Positions 1-11,129 of a DNA stretch of 64,000 nucleotides are shown here, piece by piece. How positions within the stretch are numbered: position 1 is the stretch's first letter; each line of letters starts with the position of its first letter. A model generated the notes under the pieces. That model worked only from the letters and a program-made list of their open reading frames with translations. It made no database searches and was not told the DNA's origin. Both the position numbers and the translations under genes were made by a program. The stretch is from Pyxidicoccus sp. MSG2 (GTDB lineage: Bacteria; Myxococcota; Myxococcia; Myxococcales; Myxococcaceae). The stretch spans positions 11,905,001 to 11,969,000 of the forward strand of contig NZ_JAPNKC010000001.1 of the NCBI RefSeq assembly GCF_026626705.1, given 5' to 3'.

Positions 1-1988
<1,988 letters not shown>

Positions 1989-2048
1989 CCCCGTTCTCTT
2001 CCATGCCTCCTTTTGGGGCGTAAGGGACTCGGGGCCAAGGCCGAGGCT

Positions 2049-2066
2049 CGAGTGCGAAAGCACTCG
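2049..2066 (+). other. 23S-5S spacer hairpin (GAAA tetraloop)
   Basis: A perfect 7-bp stem (CGAGTGC / GCACTCG) closed by a GAAA tetraloop lies in the 165-nt spacer between 23S and 5S rRNA. Such stems often form part of the precursor that RNases process, but processing here is inference. The rest of the spacer holds no gene. Confidence 0.5.
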
Positions 2067-2153
2067 CCCGGAAGACGCTTCTAAATAGGCACGGCGAGAC
2101 TTCTTCTCGCAGAGAATTGAAACTTACCCTTTGTATGCACTGTCGCTTGTTTT

Positions 2154-2268
<115 letters not shown>

Positions 2269-2280
2269 TTCTTTTTGAGA

Positions 2281-2320
2281 ACCCCCGTTGCCCTCGTGGC
2301 AACGGGGGTTTTCTTTTTTT
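2281..2320 (+). terminator. Rho-independent terminator of the rRNA operon
   Basis: A perfect 12-bp stem (ACCCCCGTTGCC / GGCAACGGGGGT, 2281-2292 and 2298-2309) with a 5-nt loop is followed by a T-rich run to 2320. It ends the rRNA operon 12 nt after 5S. Confidence 0.95.
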
Positions 2321-2444
2321 GGCGTGTCTGTCTTTCGTGGCGCCACTCGTTCGGTACCAGAAAGACCGGAAAAACCTCCAGGCATTGCGTGGCGCGGCTG
2401 TTAGTCTCCCTGCGTCATTGCTGGCCACGCGCCGGAGGTCTTCC

Positions 2445-3281
2445 ATGCCGAAAGTGAAGCTGGGTGGCGGTCTCTCTTCCACACCGTCGATTTCGCGTTC
2501 GTCGAGCTCGCCGTCCGTGGGCGGCGCCGAGAAGCGGAAGCGGACCGACGACGTGGGGAGCTCCTCTCCGGCGAAGAAGCCGAAGACGGACGAGGTGCCC
2601 AAGGACAACACCACCGAGGCCCGGTTGAAGCGGAAGTTCGTTCGGGATCAGCGGCGACAGGAGTCCGGCAGCGCCGTGGCGTCCCAGAGCGGCACCAGCA
2701 GCTTCCGGACCGATGCCGGCAGCCTGATGAAGAAGAACCCGAAGAACGAGGCGAAGACCCAGCTCGACACGCCGTTCGGTCCGGTGAATGCGAGCAAGTT
2801 TCCGACTTCGGACCCGGCGTTCAAGATCACCAGCGAGAAGAAGCACTACGGGAAGCAGGCCGTGGGGCACAAGTACTCGGACCTGGTGTCGGGACTGCAG
2901 AAGAGCGGCGCCTCCGACAAGGAGATCGCCACGGACCTCCTGAATGCGCTCGAGGGCAAGAAGCCGCAGAAGCTCACCAGCGGGGAGGCGAAGAATGCCG
3001 CGGCGAAGCTCTCCGCCATCACCCACGTGTCCGAGCCTCAGCGCGTGCTTGGCTCCGACAAGGCCGCGCGCGGCGTGCTGCGCATGGTGCAGGACGGGAA
3101 AATCTCCCTGGACGACGCCTTCAAGGGCGACACGCCCACCTTCCCGATGGCGAAGAACCCGGACTACATGCGCCGCACGGTGAACTACGAGGACAAGAAC
3201 TACCGGAAGGAGACTCCCAAGCCGACGCAGTTCGACAAGCTTGGCGGGTACATGTCCGACAGCAGTGACGACGAGGGCTGA
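2445..3281 (+). CDS. Hypothetical, basic and disordered N-terminus with a bipartite NLS-like motif
   Basis: A protein of 278 residues. The start is ATG 2445 because GGAGG lies 6 nt upstream (2434-2438); the frame is open further upstream but runs into the rRNA terminator. Residues 1-80 are Ser/Lys/Arg-rich and look disordered, with KRKR at 30-33 and KKPK at 44-47, exactly 10 residues apart, like a eukaryotic bipartite nuclear localisation signal. The middle and C-terminal half look helical, and the chain ends in an acidic DSSDDEG tail. No signal peptide or membrane segment is visible. I recognise no family. It sits alone between the rRNA operon and a convergent helicase gene. It could be a nucleic-acid-binding protein, or an effector or toxin-like protein; neither is shown. 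Confidence 0.75.
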   Translation: MPKVKLGGGLSSTPSISRSSSSPSVGGAEKRKRTDDVGSSSPAKKPKTDEVPKDNTTEARLKRKFVRDQRRQESGSAVASQSGTSSFRTDAGSLMKKNPKNEAKTQLDTPFGPVNASKFPTSDPAFKITSEKKHYGKQAVGHKYSDLVSGLQKSGASDKEIATDLLNALEGKKPQKLTSGEAKNAAAKLSAITHVSEPQRVLGSDKAARGVLRMVQDGKISLDDAFKGDTPTFPMAKNPDYMRRTVNYEDKNYRKETPKPTQFDKLGGYMSDSSDDEG

Positions 3282-3399
3282 CGTCGCCCTGGCCTGAGCG
3301 GCACGGAGAGCCTCACGTTCGCCGACGCCAGGTCCGGCTGCGGCGACGGGAGGACTCCGGGCCTGCACCCGGCCCTCCTCGAGGCCGAGCTCCACGGCG

Positions 3400-5688
3400 T
3401 CAGTCGCGAAGCCTCGCCGCGAGCCGGGTGAAGCGCTTCTGGGTGTCGCCGTTGCGCACCGCGATGCCCAGCGCCTTCTTGCTTCCCACCAACACCACCA
3501 GCTTCTTCCCGCGAGTCACGGCGGTATAGAGCAGGTTGCGCTGCAGCAGCGTGAAGTGCTGTGTGTGCAGGGGCAGCACCACGCACGGGTACTCGCTGCC
3601 CTGCGACTTGTGCACGCTGGTGGCGTAGGCGAGGACCAGCTCGTCGACGTCCGCCCAGGCGTAGGCCACCGGACGCCCGTCGTAGCGCACCACCAGGGAC
3701 TGCTCCTCCTTGTCGATGGCCTCCACGCGTCCGATGTCTCCGTTGAAGACGCCGAGCTCGTAGTTGTTGCGCACCTGCATGACCTTGTCGCCCACGCGGA
3801 AGGTCCGGTGGCCGCGGGTGAGCTCCTCCCCGGAAGGGTTCAGGTGCTCCTGCAGCGTGGCGTTGAGATTCGCGGTGCCAATGAGGCCCCGGTTCATCGG
3901 GACGAGCACCTGCACCTCGTCCACTGGATGCAGCCCGAAGCGGCGGGGAATGCGCTCCTTCACCAGCGTCTTCACCGTCTCGAGGATGGCCTCCGGCGCC
4001 TCCTTCTCCACGAAGTAGAAGTCGGCCAGCGCGTCCGCGGGTGGGACCTGGGGAAGCTCTCCCTGGTTGATGCGGTGGGCGTTGGTGATGATGAGGCTCG
4101 CCTGGGCCTGGCGGAAGATGTGCTTCAGGCGCACCACCGGCACGTGCCCGGAGGCGATGATGTCCTGGAGCACGCTGCCCGGCCCCACGCTCGGGAGCTG
4201 GTCCACGTCCCCCACGAGCAGCAGCTGGCAGTGGGGCGGCAGCGCCTTCAGGACGTTGAGCATCAGGACAGTGTCCACCATGGACACCTCGTCGAGCACC
4301 AGCACGTCGGCTTCGAGCGGGTTGTTGCGATCTCTCAGGAAGCCGTGGGTGCGCGGGTTGTATTCGAGCAGCCGGTGGATGGTCTCCGCCTCACGTCCAG
4401 TCGCCTCGCCCATCCGCTTGGCCGCGCGTCCGGTGGGCGCCGAGAGCAGGAGCTTGCGGCCCTTCTTCTCCAGGATGGAGAGGATGGCGTTGACCAGCGT
4501 CGTCTTCCCGGTGCCCGGGCCGCCGGTGATGACCAACACCTTGGCCACCATCGCCTGGCGCACCGCTTCTTTCTGCTCGGGGGCGAGCGACAGTCCGTGG
4601 CTGGCTTCGAACCAGGCAATCGCCCGCTCTACGTCCACTTCCAGGGGACGCGTGGGCCAGGCGGCGAGCGCCTTGAGGAGGTTCGCGACGCCGACCTCCG
4701 AGACGTGCAGCGCCTTCAGGTACACCGCCTCAACGGCGTCCTCGGGACGGGGGTGGGCGAGGGCGCTGGCCCCCTCCACGGCGAGGTACTCGGCGGCGGC
4801 GAGCCGGGTAATGGCCGCCTCCACGAGCTCGGGCGTTACCTCCAGCATCTCCACCGTGCGCGTGGTGAGCTTGTCGCGCGGCGCGTAGAGGTGGCCTTCC
4901 TCGGAGAACTCTCGGAGCACGTGCAGCACCCCGGCCTCGGCGCGCTTGGGCGAGTGGGTGGGGACTCCCAGCGACTGGGCGATGCGGTCCGCAGTGCGAA
5001 AGCCAATGCCATACACGTCGATGGCCAGCCGGTACGGGTTGTCCTGCACCACGGGAATCGCCTGGGCGCCGTACTGCTTGTAGACCTTCACCGCGAAGCT
5101 GGCCGGCACTTCGTGCGACTGGAGGAAGACCATCACCTGGCGGATGTCGCGCTGTTCAGCCCACGTCTCGACGAGGAGCTTGCGGCGCTTCTCTCCGAAG
5201 CCCTTCACCTCGGCCAGCCGCTCGGGCTTCGAGTCGATGATGTCCAGCGTCTCGAGGCCGAAGTGCGCCACCAGGCGCTTGGCCATGGCCGGGCCCACGC
5301 CCTTCACCAGGCCGCTGCCCAGGTACTTCTCGATGCCCACCAGCGTCGCGGGCTTCACCGTGCCGTAGGAGACGACTCGGAACTGCTCCCCGTACTTCCT
5401 GTCCTGCACCCACTCGCCGGTGAGGCGCAGGGACTCCCCCGGCTGGGCGCCCAGGAGGTTGCCCACCGCGGTGATGGGGTCCTTGCGGCCATGGACCACC
5501 ACCCGGACCACGCTCCAGGCGGCCTCCTCGTTGGTGTAGGTGATGCGCTCGAGGCTCCCCTCCAGCACAGTGGTGGGGCGCGGCGGTGCGCCGAGCTCAC
5601 GGGCCGCCGGGGCCCCGTCCCGGACGGAGGGCAGGGCGCCGCCCGCCACGTCAGCGGTGTAGACCGGAGGAGGACGGGAGGCGGACAT
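3400..5688 (-). CDS. recD2: RecD2-type SF1B DNA helicase
   Basis: A protein of 762 residues, the usual size for RecD2, a 5'-3' DNA helicase that acts without RecBC. Helix-hairpin-helix-type repeats occupy roughly residues 100-220, the Walker A motif GGPGTGKT is at 389-396, the DEVSMVD Walker B motif follows, and a UvrD-like C-terminal helicase domain (ATSVHKSQGSEY) comes near the end. I chose ATG 5688, with AGGGG just upstream, over the longer form from 5742 whose extra 18 residues look non-native. It is monocistronic and convergent with the preceding gene. It probably takes part in DNA repair, as known for the family. TraA-like relaxase helicases share the core but carry a relaxase domain that is absent here. 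Confidence 0.9.
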   Translation of the reverse strand: MSASRPPPVYTADVAGGALPSVRDGAPAARELGAPPRPTTVLEGSLERITYTNEEAAWSVVRVVVHGRKDPITAVGNLLGAQPGESLRLTGEWVQDRKYGEQFRVVSYGTVKPATLVGIEKYLGSGLVKGVGPAMAKRLVAHFGLETLDIIDSKPERLAEVKGFGEKRRKLLVETWAEQRDIRQVMVFLQSHEVPASFAVKVYKQYGAQAIPVVQDNPYRLAIDVYGIGFRTADRIAQSLGVPTHSPKRAEAGVLHVLREFSEEGHLYAPRDKLTTRTVEMLEVTPELVEAAITRLAAAEYLAVEGASALAHPRPEDAVEAVYLKALHVSEVGVANLLKALAAWPTRPLEVDVERAIAWFEASHGLSLAPEQKEAVRQAMVAKVLVITGGPGTGKTTLVNAILSILEKKGRKLLLSAPTGRAAKRMGEATGREAETIHRLLEYNPRTHGFLRDRNNPLEADVLVLDEVSMVDTVLMLNVLKALPPHCQLLLVGDVDQLPSVGPGSVLQDIIASGHVPVVRLKHIFRQAQASLIITNAHRINQGELPQVPPADALADFYFVEKEAPEAILETVKTLVKERIPRRFGLHPVDEVQVLVPMNRGLIGTANLNATLQEHLNPSGEELTRGHRTFRVGDKVMQVRNNYELGVFNGDIGRVEAIDKEEQSLVVRYDGRPVAYAWADVDELVLAYATSVHKSQGSEYPCVVLPLHTQHFTLLQRNLLYTAVTRGKKLVVLVGSKKALGIAVRNGDTQKRFTRLAARLRD

Positions 5689-5938
5689 GTGGCCCCTGAA
5701 AATAACAGGGCATCCGACCCCTGCCGATGCGGCAAACGTCATCCAGTGCCGCGCGTGGCTGCCTGCCCGCCTCTCGGGCTCGTCGCCTCAGGCGTGTGAC
5801 TCCCACTCAGGTCCAGGTCGCTCGCCGTCTGCCGCCCGGAATGGGGGCCGTGCCTCAAGGAGGCGCTACGCCCGCCGCCCGCCTGTCAGGCACCAGGTGA
5901 CGTGAGCGGGGAGGGCGGACTGCGCGGGAAGCGCCGCC

Positions 5939-6580
5939 TCACCCCGGCCCGGAGTTCGCGAGCTGCTGGAGGTAGGCACGGAACATGTCCGCCAGCGCAC
6001 CGGCACGTGCCTCAACGTCCTGCTCGGTGCGGTCCTCCTCCGAGAGCCGCTTCCCCATGGTGCTGAGTGTCATCATGACCATGTCACCCGCGAGCACCCG
6101 CTTCTCGTCCGGTACCGTGGGGAGCACCTCGCGCATGAAGGCCTGCACGACGCGCGTACCGTACACGCGTGGCTCCCGCGCCTCGGGTTCCTCGCGATAG
6201 CGCGGCGCCGCTTCGTCGAGCGCCATCCGCACCCGGGCCTCCTCGCACTCGGACCGGATGAAGGCGTGTACGAACTCACGCAGTCGCTCTAGCGGAGGCT
6301 GCGCCGAGTCCTCAAGGATTCCGCGCAGCAGCTCACCGGTCTGCCGCCACTCGTCGGCTTGCAAGCGGAAGAGGATGGCCGCCTTGTTCGGGAAGTATTG
6401 ATACAGCGACCCGATGCTGATTCCCGCCTTCTCCGCGACGCGAATGGTGGTGAAGCGGTCCGCGCCTTCACGCGCCAGAACCTGAACAGCGGCGGCGAGG
6501 ATGTCGGCGACGAGCTGCTCGGAGCGGGCCTGCCGGGGCTTCTTTCGCGAGGAAATGCGTGGGGTTGGGCGGGCCGTCAC
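5939..6580 (-). CDS. TetR/AcrR family transcriptional regulator
   Basis: A protein of 213 residues with an N-terminal TetR helix-turn-helix (about residues 20-65, including TIRVAEKAGISIGSLYQYF) and a helical C-terminal ligand domain. TetR proteins usually repress their own gene and a divergent neighbour until a small ligand binds. The O-methyltransferase gene at 6677 is divergent, 96 nt away, and the shared intergenic region carries an inverted repeat GAGCAATC/GATTGCTC. Control of that gene is therefore likely but not shown. The ligand is unknown. Confidence 0.88.
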   Translation of the reverse strand: MTARPTPRISSRKKPRQARSEQLVADILAAAVQVLAREGADRFTTIRVAEKAGISIGSLYQYFPNKAAILFRLQADEWRQTGELLRGILEDSAQPPLERLREFVHAFIRSECEEARVRMALDEAAPRYREEPEAREPRVYGTRVVQAFMREVLPTVPDEKRVLAGDMVMMTLSTMGKRLSEEDRTEQDVEARAGALADMFRAYLQQLANSGPG

Positions 6581-6611
6581 GAGGTGCCTCGGGAACGCGA
6601 ATAGGAAACAC

Positions 6612-6675
6612 GAGCAATCAATCGTACTCCTCGGTGCGGCGCAAGGACGCGCCCTCCACCTGATTGGGATTGCTC
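6612..6675. promoter_or_regulatory. Inverted repeat between tetR-like gene and methyltransferase (possible operator)
   Basis: The 8-bp arms GAGCAATC (6612-6619) and GATTGCTC (6668-6675) are perfect inverted copies. One arm lies 32 nt before the TetR start; the other ends one base before the methyltransferase ATG. A further TGATTGGG-like copy adjoins the right arm. The symmetry about the divergent promoters suggests two operator half-sites or paired operators for the TetR protein. This is inference from position. Confidence 0.35.
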
Positions 6676-6676
6676 A

Positions 6677-7342
6677 ATGAATACACTTTCCACCGCACCC
6701 CTCGCCCCGCTGCTCCATCATCTGTTCACCCAGGCGGAACAGGCCTCGGGTGCGAGCATCCAGGTCTTCGCCCAGATGCCGGACGAGGAGCGAACCCGGC
6801 TGCGGTCGACCAGGACCGACTACCTGAAGTTCTACGCGATGCTGAAGGACGACGCGCTCGCCGTCTCCCGCGAGACGGGCACGCTGCTCTACATGCTGGC
6901 GCGCTCGTGCCGCGCACGGACCATCGTGGAGTTCGGCACCTCGTTCGGCATCTCCACGCTGCACCTGGCTGCGGCGCTCCGAGACAACGGCGGCGGCCGG
7001 CTGATTACGAGCGAGTTCGAGCCGTCGAAGGTCGCCCGCGCACGGGAGAACCTCGCGGCGGGAGGGCTCGCGGACCTCGTGGAGCTTCGCGAGGGCGACG
7101 CGCTCCAGACGCTCGCCTCGGGCCTGCCGGAGCAGGTCGACCTGTTGCTGCTCGACGGCGCCAAGGGCCTCTATCCGGACATCCTCGCGCTCGTCGAGGG
7201 CCGCCTGCGGCCGGGGGCGTGGGTTCTCGCCGACAATGCGGACTGGAGCCCGGAGTACCTGGAGCGCGTCCGCTCGCCCCGGCACGGCTATCTGTCGGTG
7301 CCGTTCGCGAGCGAGGTGGAGCTGTCGATGCGGCTCGGGTGA
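6677..7342 (+). CDS. Class I SAM-dependent O-methyltransferase
   Basis: A protein of 221 residues. The Rossmann motif I is FGTSFGISTLHLA (about residues 78-90), an acidic ribose-binding position follows in the LITSEFE strand, and LLLLDGAKGLYPD matches motif IV of the catechol/caffeoyl-CoA O-methyltransferase family. It is divergent from a TetR regulator and probably under its control, as with methyltransferases that modify a xenobiotic or antibiotic. No good Shine-Dalgarno site is visible; the start is chosen by family length. The substrate cannot be told from sequence. Confidence 0.85.
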   Translation: MNTLSTAPLAPLLHHLFTQAEQASGASIQVFAQMPDEERTRLRSTRTDYLKFYAMLKDDALAVSRETGTLLYMLARSCRARTIVEFGTSFGISTLHLAAALRDNGGGRLITSEFEPSKVARARENLAAGGLADLVELREGDALQTLASGLPEQVDLLLLDGAKGLYPDILALVEGRLRPGAWVLADNADWSPEYLERVRSPRHGYLSVPFASEVELSMRLG

Positions 7343-7390
7343 GCCGCGTCCGGCCGGGCGGAAGGGGCGCGGGCTGACAGGGGCAGAGTG

Positions 7391-8788
7391 TCAGCGCCGG
7401 GGCTTCTGCTGCCCCGCGTTCGTCGCCTCGGCGGTGAGGCACATCACGGAGTACAGGTTCATGGTGTAGACGCTGTTCTCCGGCTCCAGGTCCGCGGCCT
7501 TCTGGAACAGCGCGGTGGCGCGCTCGTAGTCGCGGTGATGGTTCAGGAGGATCAACCCCATTCGGTTGTAGAGCGGCGCGGGCTTGGGCAGCAGGCCGAT
7601 GCTCCGGTCCAGCAGGTCCAACGCCTCCGCCATTCGCCCCTCCTTCTCCAGTTTGACGACGCGCTGGAGCACCTGCTCGCTGGAATCCTCGGCGCGAGGC
7701 AGGGCGGACGCGGTCGCCGTCCGCGCCGGAGGAGGACGCGCCGCCCCCGGCGTCACGGCCGGCATGGCTGCCGGAGCGCGCGTCGCCGAGGCCATCGGCG
7801 CCGTCGCCCGGGCCGGAGCTGGAGCCGGAGGCGCGGGCTTCGCTTCACCCAGCGGATCCGCCACCGGCGCCTGCGCGGACGCCAGCGTGCCCACCAGCTT
7901 CGTCACCCCGCGCTCCGACAGCGACTCGAAGATGGCGCGCAGCTCCAGCTCCGTCACCTGCGCGATGAGCGCCATCTCCTCCAACGACGTCCGCCCGTCC
8001 ACGAACGACAGCAGGTACGCCTCGAACGGGCTGAGCGGTCGGTTCATGATGTCCATCCCGACCGCGATGACCGGCCGCACCGCCGGCCCCTTCGTGTTCG
8101 CCTGGGCCTGCGCCTGGAACGACACCACGCGCGTCGCCTCCTCCTGCGACGGCCGGGGCACACCGCGCACCCCCGTCTGCTCGGGCTTCGTGAGCAGCGC
8201 GCGCACCAGCGACACGTTGTCCCGGGGCGGCAGGTCGTCCACGCCGCGCACCAGCAGGAGCTCACAGCGCGCGCACTGGAAGTCTCCCGGCCGGCTCGAC
8301 GCGCCACAGTGCGGACACGTCTGGTCGTCCGGCGGGTGCTCGAAGGCCTGCGCGTCCGCGTAGTAGTGCTTGCGGATGGCGGCCCGGATGGACCGGCGCA
8401 CCGCGATGAACGGCAGCACCTGCGCCACGCCCACCGCCCTGGCGATCTCCTCCAGCGCTCGCTGCCGTTGCGGCTCCGCGATGGCCACGTAGAGCGTGTC
8501 CTGCGCGAGGCGCAGCGGCACGAAGTCGAAGCCCTCCGCCAGCCGCACCGGCACTCGCTCCAGCACCGCGGGCTCCACCTTGGCCTGCGCCAGCTTCTCC
8601 GTGGACACGAAGCGCGTCTTCAGCTCCTGCGCCAGCACGCGCAGCACCGGCGTCTCGTCCACGCCCAGCCGCACCAAGCACTCGCCCAGCTTCTGCCCCG
8701 TCTCCTGCTGCCGCGCGAGCGCCCGGGACAACAGCTCCGGCGTCAACACTCCATCCAGGACCAGCTGCTCACCAAGCTTGCGCGCCAT
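7391..8788 (-). CDS. MshEN/GspE N-terminal-domain protein with zinc ribbon and TPR
   Basis: A protein of 465 residues. ATG 8788 is chosen because the upstream extension would run through a 10-bp hairpin. The N-terminus (about 1-150) resembles the GspE/PilB N-terminal (MshEN) fold, which can bind c-di-GMP in other proteins; the ATPase domain of those proteins is absent. A CPHC...CARC zinc ribbon follows, then a helical domain, an Ala/Pro-rich linker and C-terminal TPR-like helices (EALDLLDRSIGLLPKPAPLYNRMG region). No signal peptide is seen, so it is likely a cytoplasmic adaptor. Stand-alone MshEN proteins are common in myxobacteria. Its partner is unknown. Confidence 0.75.
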   Translation of the reverse strand: MARKLGEQLVLDGVLTPELLSRALARQQETGQKLGECLVRLGVDETPVLRVLAQELKTRFVSTEKLAQAKVEPAVLERVPVRLAEGFDFVPLRLAQDTLYVAIAEPQRQRALEEIARAVGVAQVLPFIAVRRSIRAAIRKHYYADAQAFEHPPDDQTCPHCGASSRPGDFQCARCELLLVRGVDDLPPRDNVSLVRALLTKPEQTGVRGVPRPSQEEATRVVSFQAQAQANTKGPAVRPVIAVGMDIMNRPLSPFEAYLLSFVDGRTSLEEMALIAQVTELELRAIFESLSERGVTKLVGTLASAQAPVADPLGEAKPAPPAPAPARATAPMASATRAPAAMPAVTPGAARPPPARTATASALPRAEDSSEQVLQRVVKLEKEGRMAEALDLLDRSIGLLPKPAPLYNRMGLILLNHHRDYERATALFQKAADLEPENSVYTMNLYSVMCLTAEATNAGQQKPRR

Positions 8789-8881
8789 GCCGTGATTCAA
8801 GGACGTCCCGGCCCACGCCGTCCACCGCCCACTCTCGAAAACGCCCGTTTCCCCTGTGGATTGCCGGGCTCTCAATGGCGA

Positions 8882-8908
8882 GGAGTACGGGACTCGAGCC
8901 CGTACTCC
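8882..8908 (-). terminator. Perfect 10-bp hairpin downstream of glgB
   Basis: GGAGTACGGG (8882-8891) pairs perfectly with CCCGTACTCC (8899-8908) across a 7-nt loop. It lies 17 nt past the glgB stop and upstream of the next minus-strand gene. There is no U-run, so it may be a Rho-dependent or processing hairpin that separates the glg operon from the MshEN gene. Confidence 0.5.
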
Positions 8909-8924
8909 CACGGCACGACGCGCC

Positions 8925-11129
8925 TCACCCCGGCGTGAACCAGAGTACCGACAGCGGGGGCAGGGTGATCGCCGCGGAAGCCGGCTGACCGTCCCAACCC
9001 GTGGGCTCGGTGTGGATCTGCCCCATGTTCCCCTGATTCGAGCCGCCGTACTCGCCGGCGTCCGAGTTGAGGATCTCCACGTAGCTTCCGTGCAGCGGGA
9101 AGCCCACGCGGAAGCCCTCGTGCACCGTGGGGGACAGGTTGGCGATGCACACCACGTGGCGCCCCGGCTGGCGCGAGCGCCGCACGAAGGCCAGCACGTT
9201 CACCGCCGCCGAGTCCGGCTGCAGCCACTGGAAGCCCACCGGCTCACTGTCCGCGTCGTGCAGCGCGGGCAGTTCCTTGTAGAGCCGGTTCAGCGAGGCC
9301 ATCAGCTTCATGATGCCCTCGTGCCCCGGGTCGTGCGTCAGGTGCCAGTCCAGGCTCTTGTCGTGGTTCCACTCCGCCGGCTGGCCGAACTCGCCGCCCA
9401 TGAAGATCAGCTTCTTTCCGGGGTGCGCCCACATCCACGCGAAGAGCGCACGCAAGTTGGCGCGCTTCTGCCACGGGTCTCCCGGCATGCGCCCGTACAG
9501 GCTGCCCTTGCCGTGCACCACCTCGTCATGGCTCAGCGGGAGCATGAAGTGCTCGCTGAACGCATACAGCAGGCCGAAGGTGAGCTGGTTGTGGTGGTAC
9601 TGCCGGTAGATGGGGTCCTTCGAGAAGTACGACAGCGTGTCGTGCATCCAGCCCATGTTCCACTTGAAGTGGAAGCCCAGGCCGCCCTCGCTCACCGGGT
9701 GGCTCACCTTGGGCCAGGCCGTGGACTCCTCCGCAATCACGACGACGCCCGGGTACTTGCGGCGCACCGTCTCGTTCAGCTCGCGCAGGAACTGGATGGC
9801 CTCTTCATTCTCGCGGCCCCCCCAGCGGTTGGGAATCCACTCGCCCTGCTTGCGGCTGTAGTCGAGGTAGAGCATGGACGCGACCGCGTCCACGCGCAGT
9901 CCGTCGATGTGGTACTCCTCGATCCAGAACAGCGCGTTGGCGATGAGGAAGTTGCGCACCTCGTTGCGGCCGAAGTTGAAGACCAGCGTGCCCCAGTCCG
10001 GCTGTGCGCCCTTGCGCGGGTCCGCGTGCTCGTACAGCGACGTCCCGTCGAACTGCCCCAGCGCATGCACGTCCCGCGGGAAGTGACCGGGCACCCAGTC
10101 CACCAGAACGCCGATGCCCTCCTGGTGCAGGTGGTCCACCAGGTAGCGGAAGTCATCCGGATGGCCGAAGCGCGCCGTGGGCGCGTAGTAGCCGCTCACC
10201 TGGTACCCCCAGGAGCCTCCGTAGGGGTGCTCCGACACGGGCAGCAGTTCCACGTGCGTGAAGCCCAGGTACTTCACGTACTCGGCCAGCGCAGGGGCCA
10301 GCTCGCGGTACGTCATGGGCCGGTCGCCGTCCTCCACCACGCGGCGCCAGCTGCCCAGGTGCACCTCGTAGACGCTCCAAGGCTGGTGCGTCACGTCCTG
10401 CTTCTGCTTGCGCGACTCGAGCCACTCCGCGTCCGCCCAGCGGTAGCGGTCCAGGTCGTGCACCACCGACGCGGTGGCCGGCGGCACCTCCGCCCGGAAG
10501 GCGAACGGGTCCGACTTCAGCACGCGCGTGCCCCCATGGCCGGGGCGAATCTCGAACTTGTAGCGCGCGCCGTCGCCCACCTCGGGGACGAACAGCTCCC
10601 AGATGCCCGACGCGCCCATGCGCCGCATGGCATGCAGCCGGCCGTCCCAGCCGTTGAAGTCACCCACCACCGACACACCGGCCGCCGTGGGCGCCCACAC
10701 CGCGAAGGACACACCCCGCACTCCGTTGTGGTGGATGAGATGCGCGCCCATCTGCTCCCAGAGGCGCTCGTGCTTGCCCTCGCCCGCGTAGTACAGGTCC
10801 ATCTCCCCCAGCGTGGGGAGGAAGCTGTAGGGATCTCTCAGCTTGAAGACCTTCTTGCCGGGGTACTCCACTTCCAGCAGGTAGGTGAAGGGCTGCTCCT
10901 TGCCATTCACGCGCGCCTCGAAGACGCCACCCATCCGGTGCGTCATCGCGATGCGGCCGCCCGTCTCGGGCACCACGTTGATGGCTACGGCGTCCGGCCG
11001 GAAGGCACGAATCACCACGCCGTCGCCATCCGGATGGATGCCCAGGATGGAGTGCGGCTCCGGGTGTCTCAGCTCGATGACACGCTGAAGCTCCGCGTCG
11101 ACCTGGGCCTTGTCGGCTGGCTTCCTCAC
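8925..11129 (-). CDS. glgB: 1,4-alpha-glucan branching enzyme
   Basis: A protein of 734 residues, normal for GlgB. It cuts alpha-1,4 chains and makes alpha-1,6 branches. Two N-terminal beta-sandwich modules (N1 and CBM48, about 20-230) precede the GH13 barrel. The catalytic residues are Asp414 (GLRVDAV), Glu467 (IAEEST) and the Asp of LSHDEVVHG. The start is GTG 11129, which overlaps the TGA of the maltokinase gene in a GTGA junction, so translation is probably coupled. It is the last gene of the glgE-treS-mak-glgB operon, supplying branching to the GlgE polymerase. Confidence 0.96.
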   Translation of the reverse strand: MRKPADKAQVDAELQRVIELRHPEPHSILGIHPDGDGVVIRAFRPDAVAINVVPETGGRIAMTHRMGGVFEARVNGKEQPFTYLLEVEYPGKKVFKLRDPYSFLPTLGEMDLYYAGEGKHERLWEQMGAHLIHHNGVRGVSFAVWAPTAAGVSVVGDFNGWDGRLHAMRRMGASGIWELFVPEVGDGARYKFEIRPGHGGTRVLKSDPFAFRAEVPPATASVVHDLDRYRWADAEWLESRKQKQDVTHQPWSVYEVHLGSWRRVVEDGDRPMTYRELAPALAEYVKYLGFTHVELLPVSEHPYGGSWGYQVSGYYAPTARFGHPDDFRYLVDHLHQEGIGVLVDWVPGHFPRDVHALGQFDGTSLYEHADPRKGAQPDWGTLVFNFGRNEVRNFLIANALFWIEEYHIDGLRVDAVASMLYLDYSRKQGEWIPNRWGGRENEEAIQFLRELNETVRRKYPGVVVIAEESTAWPKVSHPVSEGGLGFHFKWNMGWMHDTLSYFSKDPIYRQYHHNQLTFGLLYAFSEHFMLPLSHDEVVHGKGSLYGRMPGDPWQKRANLRALFAWMWAHPGKKLIFMGGEFGQPAEWNHDKSLDWHLTHDPGHEGIMKLMASLNRLYKELPALHDADSEPVGFQWLQPDSAAVNVLAFVRRSRQPGRHVVCIANLSPTVHEGFRVGFPLHGSYVEILNSDAGEYGGSNQGNMGQIHTEPTGWDGQPASAAITLPPLSVLWFTPG

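Noticed and set aside
3556..5799. Long open frame (about 747 codons) antisense to recD2
   Set aside because: It is a shadow of high third-position GC; its Arg/His/Val/Leu-rich translation matches no protein, whereas recD2 motifs are clear.
8860..8940. Possible tRNA on the minus strand
   Set aside because: Only a T-arm-like hairpin is present; there is no acceptor stem, D-arm or anticodon arm in the short space after the glgB stop.
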